NCBI GenBank assembly: GCA_964355045.1
Contig: CAYHCM010000146.1
Coordinates: 1-8,877 of the forward strand
Direction: 5' to 3'
Length of the DNA: 8,877 bases
Source of the DNA: JABWCE01 sp964355045
GTDB taxonomy: Bacteria; Bacteroidota; Bacteroidia; NS11-12g; UBA9320
Shown here: in pieces, positions 1 through 6,180 of the stretch
Layout of the letters: every line of letters begins with the position of its first letter
Numbering within the stretch: the stretch's first letter is position 1
Notes under the pieces: model-generated
Databases searched by the model: none
What the model was told of the DNA's origin: nothing
Seen by the model: only the letters and a program-made list of their open reading frames with translations
Position numbers and translations under genes: made by a program

Positions 1-2082
1 GATTTTGAAGGTTTGTTGGTTTGTGCTTCGCAGGATGTGTAAAAAATACATCCCACTGTTAAAAATGTCTGGAGTATAAACTGTTGTTTCATCTTTTAGA
101 CTAATTTGTTGTTGTAACAGGGTTTTTCCCCAAAGGTCAGTAAGTACCATTTTGGCCTCACCTATACATGAATTACAGGTTATCCGGAATTCAGCTTCAA
201 AGGGGTTTGGTTCAGCTGTAATTTGTGATAGACCAATGTTTGTTTGTATTTGAATGATTTTTGAAAAACTAAAATTTCCATTTTGGTCACATTGTTTTAT
301 TTTATAGAAAAATGTTTGGTTGCTTCGCATTAAATTATCAGCCAAAACCTCGTCAAAATAGTAGCTCTGGACCTTTGTACTCTTTCCAAATCCTTTTACT
401 GAACCAATCATTTCAAAAGTAGTTCCATCTTTACTTCTCATCACCTCAAAGTGGGAATTATTGGTTTCACTTGTCGTTGACCATGTTAGATTAATCATGT
501 TATCGGCTTCTAATTTTCCATTAAAAGTTAGCCAGGCAACAGGTAATACAACACCGCCCGATTGCAATACACTGCTTGTTAAATAATTTGCCGTTAAGCC
601 TTGGCCATTATATTCTACTACGGTAAAATAATAGGTTAATGACGAATTCAACCCGATTACACTTGCGGTATTTCCCATTCCATCATATACCAAATAATTT
701 CCTGAGCCTAACTGAGTGCCACTTCCAAATGTGTTGTTTGCCACATAATAACCGGAGTCGGTCGGTAAAGTAGAAACAGGTGCTGAGGCTCTGGCTATTA
801 CTATTCTGCGCAAGCCAGTGCCGCATTTCCAACTGATCAATGCGGTGCTGCCTGTATTATTTTTTACAATAAAATTACTGGCAGCAACACTTGGCTCCAA
901 AGGCTTTGTACCTCCCCAAACTTTGTAAACATATTGCGGACTATCAATATAAGGATTGCGGTTAATCTGGTAACCGAATATAGCGTTGTTCCTATTTATT
1001 TCCTTTACACTTGGCGGATCCTGGTTATGCCATTTAATCAGCAAATTCGTAAACCATGAATCATAGACCGGATAGGAGTTTCCGGCTAAAACATCATCTG
1101 CATTTCCATTGAATTGCCAGCCGGCTATCAAATTTTCGTAGCGGGTGGCCATATAAAAATAACTTCGTGCCAAATCACCTTTGTACTCATCAACCGGTTC
1201 AAAAACAATTCCTGTATATGCACCAAAAGTGTTGTTTCCTAATTTCCCCCCCAGCAGAGAGGTGTAGGAAGGAGAGGAAACCTCACCAAATGCGTAATTA
1301 TTTCGCATTCCATTTACTTTTCCATCAGTTGGATATATATGAAACATATCAGAAACCATGGGAGAATTGGAAGCAAACCAACTTTGAGGGAAACCATGTT
1401 CCCTGTTATAACAATCACCTTCAATGGAATATGACCCGCATTGGTCGGTACTAAAATTAAACTCATAAGGCGAGGTTCCACAAATATTAGTTGAATAAAT
1501 ATCCCATACCTTACCATTATAAAAGGGATCTGTGGTTGAATAGGTTGCCCATAAACCACTGCTTCCGCTTCCATAAGCGGTAATTGTATGTCCTAATATT
1601 CTATAATAGAGAGCTGTTTTTAACGAAGTGCCTGTTTGTGTAGTGCTGATGGCAGAATAATAAGTTGATGCATTTGTTCCGCTTGCAGGTGTGGCTGTGC
1701 CTGTACCACTTAAGCTTATATTGATTGGTGTAGCTCCCACACTTGAGCAAGTAATGTTTCCCGTTTTTGCCCCATTTGTATATGGGCTGAACCGACAGTA
1801 AATAATAGTATTGGAAACTAAGCCACCTATTGGAATGAGTGCGAGATTGCTTGTAAATCCGCTTACACAGGTAGTTGAAATTTCGAAATGCTCGGGAGCC
1901 TGAATGAAAATATTTTGAGATAAACTACTTCCGCTTAGCAAAATTTTTTGTGGAGCAGCAGTATAATACATAGGGCAATTTCCAAAATTTGGCAAAGTGC
2001 TAACTGAGGAAATAATTGTACCTGCCAGTAATTGGAAGTCAATAATGGAAAGAAAAATGAGAATAATTATTTTGGGGTACAT
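1..2082 (-). CDS. Secreted endonuclease I family protein with Ig/Fn3-like domains and T9SS sorting domain (partial, 3' end outside window)
   Basis: This reading frame is open from an ATG at 2082 down to base 1, giving 694 codons with no stop. The order of domains is: a hydrophobic signal peptide (about residues 1-21, MYPKIIILIFLSII...LLA); an Ig-like beta domain (about 29-136, with the LSGSSLSQNIFIQAPEHFEI and ISLSGTGTA signatures); an endonuclease I domain (about 141-390); two fibronectin-III-like domains (about 397-505 and 513-622); and a type IX secretion C-terminal domain from AEPNPF at 623. In the nuclease domain the motif NREHGFPQSWF holds the likely catalytic His229 and metal-binding Glu228. 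DMFHIYPTDG (245-254), the following N-x-M-R-N-N, and IKWHNQDPP near Trp351 are further family signatures. Known members are non-specific, metal-dependent nucleases of DNA and RNA. I infer export by Sec, then T9SS, to the surface or medium, for nutrient or phosphate scavenging or for removal of extracellular DNA. The visible end (NQQTFKI) is where such sorting domains usually finish, so only a few residues should be missing. The start is fixed because no in-frame ATG lies between it and the upstream in-frame stop near 2125. Confidence 0.9.
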   Translation of the reverse strand, partial: MYPKIIILIFLSIIDFQLLAGTIISSVSTLPNFGNCPMYYTAAPQKILLSGSSLSQNIFIQAPEHFEISTTCVSGFTSNLALIPIGGLVSNTIIYCRFSPYTNGAKTGNITCSSVGATPINISLSGTGTATPASGTNASTYYSAISTTQTGTSLKTALYYRILGHTITAYGSGSSGLWATYSTTDPFYNGKVWDIYSTNICGTSPYEFNFSTDQCGSYSIEGDCYNREHGFPQSWFASNSPMVSDMFHIYPTDGKVNGMRNNYAFGEVSSPSYTSLLGGKLGNNTFGAYTGIVFEPVDEYKGDLARSYFYMATRYENLIAGWQFNGNADDVLAGNSYPVYDSWFTNLLIKWHNQDPPSVKEINRNNAIFGYQINRNPYIDSPQYVYKVWGGTKPLEPSVAASNFIVKNNTGSTALISWKCGTGLRRIVIARASAPVSTLPTDSGYYVANNTFGSGTQLGSGNYLVYDGMGNTASVIGLNSSLTYYFTVVEYNGQGLTANYLTSSVLQSGGVVLPVAWLTFNGKLEADNMINLTWSTTSETNNSHFEVMRSKDGTTFEMIGSVKGFGKSTKVQSYYFDEVLADNLMRSNQTFFYKIKQCDQNGNFSFSKIIQIQTNIGLSQITAEPNPFEAEFRITCNSCIGEAKMVLTDLWGKTLLQQQISLKDETTVYTPDIFNSGMYFLHILRSTNQQTFKI

Positions 2083-2087
2083 GATGG

Positions 2088-2113
2088 CAAAAATACGAAA
2101 ACAATCCCTACCA
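2088..2113 (-). promoter_or_regulatory. Candidate Bacteroidota promoter for the secreted nuclease gene
   Basis: Read on the minus strand, TATTTTTG (2095 down to 2088) matches the Bacteroidota -7 consensus TAnnTTTG exactly. A TTTTTTGG tract lies about 16 bases upstream and could serve as the -33 TTTG element, although the spacing is slightly short. The -7 element ends only five bases before the ATG, so transcription would start at or next to the start codon and the mRNA would be nearly leaderless. The AT-rich sequence could also produce this match by chance. Confidence 0.3.
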
Positions 2114-2193
2114 AAAAAGAATGATCATTTTACGCATTTGTGTAAAAACGCTAATAATTTGATGTTAACTAAATTGATCGGCATGGATCCAAA

Positions 2194-3747
2194 CTATTCA
2201 TAAACCAAACTAATTGCCTTGGCGCAGTTCTCGCCATCCATAGCAGCTGAAACAATTCCACCGGCATATCCTGCCCCTTCTGCACAGGGGTATAAACCCT
2301 TTATTTGCGGATGTTCAAAGGTTTCCCTAATTCTTGGAATCCTTACCGGCGACGATGTTCTGGATTCAGTGCCCAATATGATGGCTTCATTGGTTAAATA
2401 ACCTTTCATTTTTGTGCCGAATCGTTTGAAAGCTTCCCGTAATCCGAAACTCACAAAGTCGGGTAATATTTCATAGAGATTGTTGCTTACAGTTCCGAGC
2501 AAATAAGAATTTTTAGGCAAAGTGGAAGATGTTTTTTTGTTTACAAAATCTACCATTCTTTGTGCCGGGGCAGCTAAACTTTTCCCTCCCATTTCAAAAC
2601 ATGCCTTTTCAACCGATTGTTGAAATGCCATACCGGCTAATGGCCCCATTTTTTGGAAAGGTATATAATCTCCGGTTTGAACCGAAACTACTATGCCACT
2701 GTTGGAAAATGGATTATTCCGCTTACTCGGACTCCAGCCATTTAAAACAATTTCACCCGGTGCTGTCATTGCCGGTGCAATTATTCCACCCGGACACATA
2801 CAAAAGCTGAATACACCACGGCCTCCAACCTGTTGAACTAAGTTATAACTCGATGCCGGTAAAAATGGGTTTCTGCTACCTGTGCACTTATACTGAATCT
2901 GGTCAATTAAAGCTTGCGGATGTTCTATTCTCACTCCGAGGGCAAAAGGTTTGGCTTCAATTAAAATGCCTTTATTATTTAGCAACTCGTAAATATCGCG
3001 GGCCGAATGTCCTGTTGCTAAAATTACTTCCTTGAATGCGTAAAAATCATTACCGGCGAACAAACCTCTGATTTCATTTACTTCCAGATCGATGTCAGTA
3101 ACTTTGGTATTAAAATGAAACAGACCGCCACAGGCAATTATCTGTTGCCTTATTTTTGTAATAATCTGAGGCAATTTATTGGTTCCGATATGCGGATGTG
3201 CCTCAAACAAAATATTGGGATCAGCTCCAAATAAAACCAAAATTTGCAATATTCGCATTACATCTCCCCGCTTACTGCTTCGTGTATAAAGCTTACCATC
3301 ACTGTATGCGCCTGCACCTCCTTCGCCAAAACAATAATTGCTTTCGGGGTTTACGGTATTGTTTTTGGTTATATTTGCCAAATCGCGCCTGCGTTCCCGA
3401 ACATCTTTACCACGTTCAAAAATTACGGGCTTCAACCCCCTCTCAATTAATTGTAAAGCTGCAAATAAACCTGCAGGCCCAGCCCCAATAATGGCCACTT
3501 CTCTTGAATTAGCCACATTTTTTAATTGCAGTTCAAATGGGTTAAGGTCAACCGGTTCATTAATAAATACCTCTAATTGAATGTTAATTTTTATTGGATT
3601 ACGGCGGGCATCAATGCTTTTTTTAATAAATTTATAGCCATTTAGCTCAGTTAGGTTGATCCCAAAATTTCGCTCAAGTAGTTGGCGTAAACCGGCGTCA
3701 GATGATGCTTGTTCGGGTGTGGCAGAGAGTTCAATTATATTTCGCAT
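2194..3747 (-). CDS. FAD-dependent dehydrogenase, COG2509 type
   Basis: This is a complete 517-residue flavoprotein oxidoreductase of the uncharacterised FAD-dependent dehydrogenase family (COG2509). It has an N-terminal extension of about 80 residues that is typical of the family. This is followed by a Rossmann dinucleotide-binding motif, IIGAGPAGLFAAL, with GxGxxG at 88-93 and the ribose-binding acidic residue in IFERG at Glu111. Further family signatures are FGEGGAGAYSDGKL (140-152), ATGHSARD (244-251), FCMCPGG (315-321), TESRTSSPVRIPR (460-472) and the C-terminal FAD-binding GAGYAGGI (491-498). There is no signal peptide, so it should be cytoplasmic. The substrate is unknown in the family, and the sequence does not reveal one. 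The cysteines in FCMCPGG are conserved as far as I recall, but their role is not established. The start at 3747 is supported by the length of the N-terminal extension. The gene lies 111 bases upstream of the nuclease gene and is divergent from the ammonia-lyase operon, so it is probably not part of the pigment pathway. The family call is secure; the function is open. Confidence 0.88.
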   Translation of the reverse strand: MRNIIELSATPEQASSDAGLRQLLERNFGINLTELNGYKFIKKSIDARRNPIKINIQLEVFINEPVDLNPFELQLKNVANSREVAIIGAGPAGLFAALQLIERGLKPVIFERGKDVRERRRDLANITKNNTVNPESNYCFGEGGAGAYSDGKLYTRSSKRGDVMRILQILVLFGADPNILFEAHPHIGTNKLPQIITKIRQQIIACGGLFHFNTKVTDIDLEVNEIRGLFAGNDFYAFKEVILATGHSARDIYELLNNKGILIEAKPFALGVRIEHPQALIDQIQYKCTGSRNPFLPASSYNLVQQVGGRGVFSFCMCPGGIIAPAMTAPGEIVLNGWSPSKRNNPFSNSGIVVSVQTGDYIPFQKMGPLAGMAFQQSVEKACFEMGGKSLAAPAQRMVDFVNKKTSSTLPKNSYLLGTVSNNLYEILPDFVSFGLREAFKRFGTKMKGYLTNEAIILGTESRTSSPVRIPRIRETFEHPQIKGLYPCAEGAGYAGGIVSAAMDGENCAKAISLVYE

Positions 3748-3776
3748 GGGTTAGGTTTTTATCCTAAAATCTTCAA

Positions 3777-3809
3777 CAAAGATGCATAATATTTTAACAG
3801 ATACTAAAA
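3777..3809 (-). promoter_or_regulatory. Weak candidate promoter for the FAD-dependent dehydrogenase gene
   Basis: On the minus strand, CATCTTTG (3784 down to 3777) matches the Bacteroidota -7 element TAnnTTTG except at its first base. A TTTT tract about 21 bases upstream (3809-3806) could stand in for the -33 TTTG with one mismatch. The position, about 30 bases before the ATG at 3747, is sensible. Two mismatches in AT-rich DNA make this only a suggestion. Confidence 0.25.
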
Positions 3810-3832
3810 GCTGGTTTTAAATTTTTAGCTAT

Positions 3833-3840
3833 ACACGTGT
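3833..3840. promoter_or_regulatory. ACACGTGT perfect palindrome in the divergent intergenic region (possible operator)
   Basis: An 8-base perfect palindrome sits near the middle of the 169-base gap between the divergent dehydrogenase and ammonia-lyase genes. It is the most GC-rich element of an otherwise very AT-rich stretch, which suits a regulator site. No regulator gene is visible in the window, and an 8-base palindrome can arise by chance. Confidence 0.2.
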
Positions 3841-3891
3841 TTAAATGCAGCCTTGAATGAATTGAATGAAAATAATTCGATTAAAATTATA

Positions 3892-3899
3892 TTAATTTG
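3892..3899 (+). promoter_or_regulatory. Candidate -7 element of the ammonia-lyase operon promoter
   Basis: TTAATTTG, followed by C, differs from the Bacteroidota -7 consensus TAnnTTTG at one position and ends 17 bases before the ATG at 3917. The 5' leader would be about 10-12 bases. The nearest ATTG that could serve as -33 is at 3861-3864, which is 27 bases away and further than usual, so the element is uncertain. It overlaps a short ATTAA/TTAAT inverted repeat. Confidence 0.3.
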
Positions 3900-3916
3900 C
3901 CGGATAGCAAAAGAAT

Positions 3917-5449
3917 ATGACAGAATTTTTGGATTTAGATAAAATAGAACAGTTTTCATTCGGTAAAAAGGAGTTTTTAGTAAGTCGCGAGGCCTACCAC
4001 AATATTTCAAAATCATTTGATTTCTTGGTTAATTTTTCAAACAACAAAATAATCTATGGAATCAATACCGGTTTTGGTCCGATGGTTCAGTATAAAATTG
4101 AAGAGAAAGACCTGAATCAACTTCAGTATAATCTAATTAGAAGCCATTCCTCAGGTACCGGTTTTGCCCTCAATGAAGTTTATGGCAGAAGCGTAGTAAT
4201 GGCCCGTCTCAACAATTTTTTACAAGGAAACTCAGGTGTGAGTCCAGAAGTAATTGAACTGCTAAAAATTTTTCTTGATAAAAATATTGTTCCCGAAATA
4301 TACGAACATGGTGGAGTGGGTGCCAGCGGAGATCTGGTACAATTGGCACATCTAGGTTTGAATTTAATTGGCGAGGGATATGTTTATTATAACGGCGAAA
4401 GAACCAAAACAAAAGAAGTTTTTAAAGAATTGAACATCAAACCGCTGTCCCTCAAGTTACGAGATGGATTGGCCATCATTAACGGAACTTCTTGTATGAC
4501 TGGAATGGCAGCCGTTAATTTGGTTTATACATACAGGCTCCTTAACTGGAGTATCATTACTTCTTCCATTATTAATGAAATTGTTGAATCGTTTGATGAT
4601 TCCTTTTCTGAGGCGCTTAATAGTGTTAAACACCATCCTGGTCAACAATTGGTTGCCGAAAAAATGAGGACATTTTTGGCAGATAGCAAATTGGTCAGAA
4701 GCCGTAAAGAATTGTTCTCAGATGCCGATGAGTTGAAACGTTCGGAATTCAAAAACAAAATACAGGAATATTATTCTATTCGTTGTGTTCCCCAAATTAT
4801 TGGACCGGTATTGGATACCTTGGATTATGCTAAAAAAGTAGTAGAAAACGAAATCAATTCTACCAATGATAATCCTGTTGTTATTCCCGAAATGGATAAT
4901 GTTTTCCATGGTGGGAATTTTCATGGAGATTATATTTCACTGGAAATGGATAAGGTAAAAATTGCAACCACCAAACTCTCTGTTTTGGCTGAACGTCAGT
5001 TGAACTTTTTATTGAACTCGAGGTTGAATCGAAAGTTTCCATTGTTCTTAAATGCAAAAAAGCTGGGCTTAAATTTTGGCTTGCAGGGTTTACAATTTAC
5101 TGCCACATCAACTACTGCCGAAAACCAGTCTTTGTGTAATTCCGTTTACGTTCACAGTATTCCAAACAATAATGATAATCAGGATATTGTAAGTATGGGA
5201 ACAAATAGTGCTGTTATTGCCAAGCAGGTTATTAATAATTCTTTTCAGGTAATGGCTATTTTATTGATGGCTGTTTGCCAGGCTATTGATTTGTTGCCGG
5301 CCGAAGAAAAAGAAAGGCTATCTTCTCAAACCCTGAAGGTTCATGAATTGATTCGCAGGCATTCTGTTTTTATTGAAGAAGATAAGGCTCAATCGGAAAC
5401 AATTGCTGATGTTTGCAGTTTAATAAAGGAAAATAGTTTCAATCTATGA
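3917..5449 (+). CDS. Aromatic amino acid ammonia-lyase, probable tyrosine ammonia-lyase of a flexirubin-type cluster
   Basis: This 510-residue protein belongs to the MIO-dependent HAL/PAL/TAL family and has the usual length. The self-cyclising triad Ala136-Ser137-Gly138 lies in HGGVGASGDLVQLAHL. Other active-site signatures are the catalytic loop Tyr47 in YGINTGFG, INGTS (188-192), QEYYSIRC with Tyr286 and Arg289, NSTNDNP (314-320), FHGDYISLEMD and NQDIVSMG (421-428). It removes ammonia from an aromatic amino acid to give the arylacrylate. The selectivity segment is LIRSHSSGTG (73-82). A Ser-His pair there is usually read as histidine-specific. However, the same segment, together with the long runs GGNFHGDYISLEMDK and HSIPNNNDNQDIVSMGTNSA, matches my recollection of the characterised F. 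johnsoniae tyrosine ammonia-lyase. I therefore infer tyrosine as substrate and 4-coumarate as product, the aryl starter for flexirubin synthesis. The neighbouring FabG and FabF genes support this, and no hut genes are visible. It is the first gene of the operon and ends in a 4-base ATGA overlap with the reductase. The leader before the ATG (AAAAGAAT) is A-rich with no clear Shine-Dalgarno. Confidence 0.9.
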   Translation: MTEFLDLDKIEQFSFGKKEFLVSREAYHNISKSFDFLVNFSNNKIIYGINTGFGPMVQYKIEEKDLNQLQYNLIRSHSSGTGFALNEVYGRSVVMARLNNFLQGNSGVSPEVIELLKIFLDKNIVPEIYEHGGVGASGDLVQLAHLGLNLIGEGYVYYNGERTKTKEVFKELNIKPLSLKLRDGLAIINGTSCMTGMAAVNLVYTYRLLNWSIITSSIINEIVESFDDSFSEALNSVKHHPGQQLVAEKMRTFLADSKLVRSRKELFSDADELKRSEFKNKIQEYYSIRCVPQIIGPVLDTLDYAKKVVENEINSTNDNPVVIPEMDNVFHGGNFHGDYISLEMDKVKIATTKLSVLAERQLNFLLNSRLNRKFPLFLNAKKLGLNFGLQGLQFTATSTTAENQSLCNSVYVHSIPNNNDNQDIVSMGTNSAVIAKQVINNSFQVMAILLMAVCQAIDLLPAEEKERLSSQTLKVHELIRRHSVFIEEDKAQSETIADVCSLIKENSFNL

Positions 5450-6177
5450 ATTGTGCATTAGTAACAGGAGCCTCTAGGGGTTTGGGAAAGGCCATAGCCA
5501 TGCAATTGGCTATTGATCATGGCTTGTATATAATCATCAATTATTCGTCAAATGAAATTGCTGCGCAGCAAACACTTGATGAATTAATGGGTCAGGGTGG
5601 TCAGGGTGAATTGCTTCAGTTTAACGTTCAGAATAAAGCGGAAGTGGATGCCGCCCTAAATAACTGGCATGAAAAAAATCCCCAAAAATTCGTAAGTGTT
5701 CTGGTCAACAATGCAGGGATTACCCGCGATGGATTATTTATGTGGATGCCCGAAAAAGATTGGGATGATGTAATGAACATTTCTGTAAAGGGAATGTATA
5801 ATGTTACACAAAACATCATACAATCTATGCTGCGAAAAAGGTATGGAAGGGTGATAAATATTGCTTCATTATCGGGTTTAAAAGGGCTTCCTGGCCAAAC
5901 AAATTATTCTGCAGCAAAAGCTGCAATGATTGGAGCTACCAAGTCTCTGGCAGCTGAAGTTGCCAAAAGAAAGATAACCGTAAATGCAGTAGCACCCGGA
6001 TTCGTGAAAAGTGATATGACAGAAGATTTGGATGAAAAAGAACTATCGAAACTTGTGCCGCTTCAACGATTTGGCGAACCACAGGAAATTGCTCACTTAG
6101 TTAGTTTTTTAGCTTCAGAAAAAGCTGCTTATATTACAGGCGAAATAATTAATATAAACGGAGGAATATATTCATAA
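5446..6177 (+). CDS. FabG-like 3-oxoacyl-ACP reductase (SDR family) of the aryl-polyene pathway
   Basis: This is a complete 243-residue classical short-chain dehydrogenase/reductase, the normal length for FabG. The NADPH-binding motif TGASRGLG lies at 7-14 and NNAG at 88-91. The catalytic tetrad is Asn111, Ser141, Tyr154 and Lys158 (NYSAAKAA), with the same Ser-Tyr-Lys spacing as E. coli FabG. The C-terminus YITGEIININGG also fits FabG. The enzyme reduces a 3-oxoacyl-ACP to the 3-hydroxyacyl-ACP in the cytoplasm. Its start codon overlaps the lyase stop codon (ATGA), which points to translational coupling, and it is followed after 3 bases by a ketosynthase. I infer from this placement that it serves pigment chain elongation and not general fatty acid synthesis, but the sequence alone does not exclude housekeeping use. 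It ends in two tandem TAA stops (6175-6180). Confidence 0.92.
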   Translation: MNCALVTGASRGLGKAIAMQLAIDHGLYIIINYSSNEIAAQQTLDELMGQGGQGELLQFNVQNKAEVDAALNNWHEKNPQKFVSVLVNNAGITRDGLFMWMPEKDWDDVMNISVKGMYNVTQNIIQSMLRKRYGRVINIASLSGLKGLPGQTNYSAAKAAMIGATKSLAAEVAKRKITVNAVAPGFVKSDMTEDLDEKELSKLVPLQRFGEPQEIAHLVSFLASEKAAYITGEIININGGIYS

Positions 6178-6180
6178 TAA

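Noticed and set aside
1240..1265. Possible frameshift at a run of seven C bases in the nuclease gene
   Set aside because: The frame reads through as SLLGGKLGNN and the family motifs on both sides are in the same frame, so the gene is intact here.
1167..1574. Open frames on both strands (plus 1167-1454, minus 1314-1574) inside the nuclease region
   Set aside because: They overlap the endonuclease domain in other frames. The translated sequences show no recognisable domain, while the 694-codon minus frame carries all family motifs.
2120..2160. Possible rho-independent terminator after the FAD-dependent dehydrogenase (GCGTTTTTACACAAATGCG region)
   Set aside because: The arms do not form a continuous base-paired stem; the apparent symmetry is a direct and not an inverted match.
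3825..4016. Minus-strand 63-codon open frame across the lyase start
   Set aside because: It overlaps the lyase coding sequence and the promoter region, has no recognisable motif, and is explained as a shadow of an AT-rich region.
3917..5449. Annotation of the lyase as HutH (histidine catabolism)
   Set aside because: No hutU, hutI or hutG is visible, it shares an operon with FabG- and FabF-like genes, and it closely resembles a tyrosine ammonia-lyase from a flexirubin producer. Histidine use cannot be excluded from sequence alone.
6160..6164. GGAGG as ribosome binding site of the ketosynthase
   Set aside because: It lies about 16 bases before the ATG, too far for normal spacing, and encodes the conserved Asn-Gly-Gly near the FabG C-terminus.
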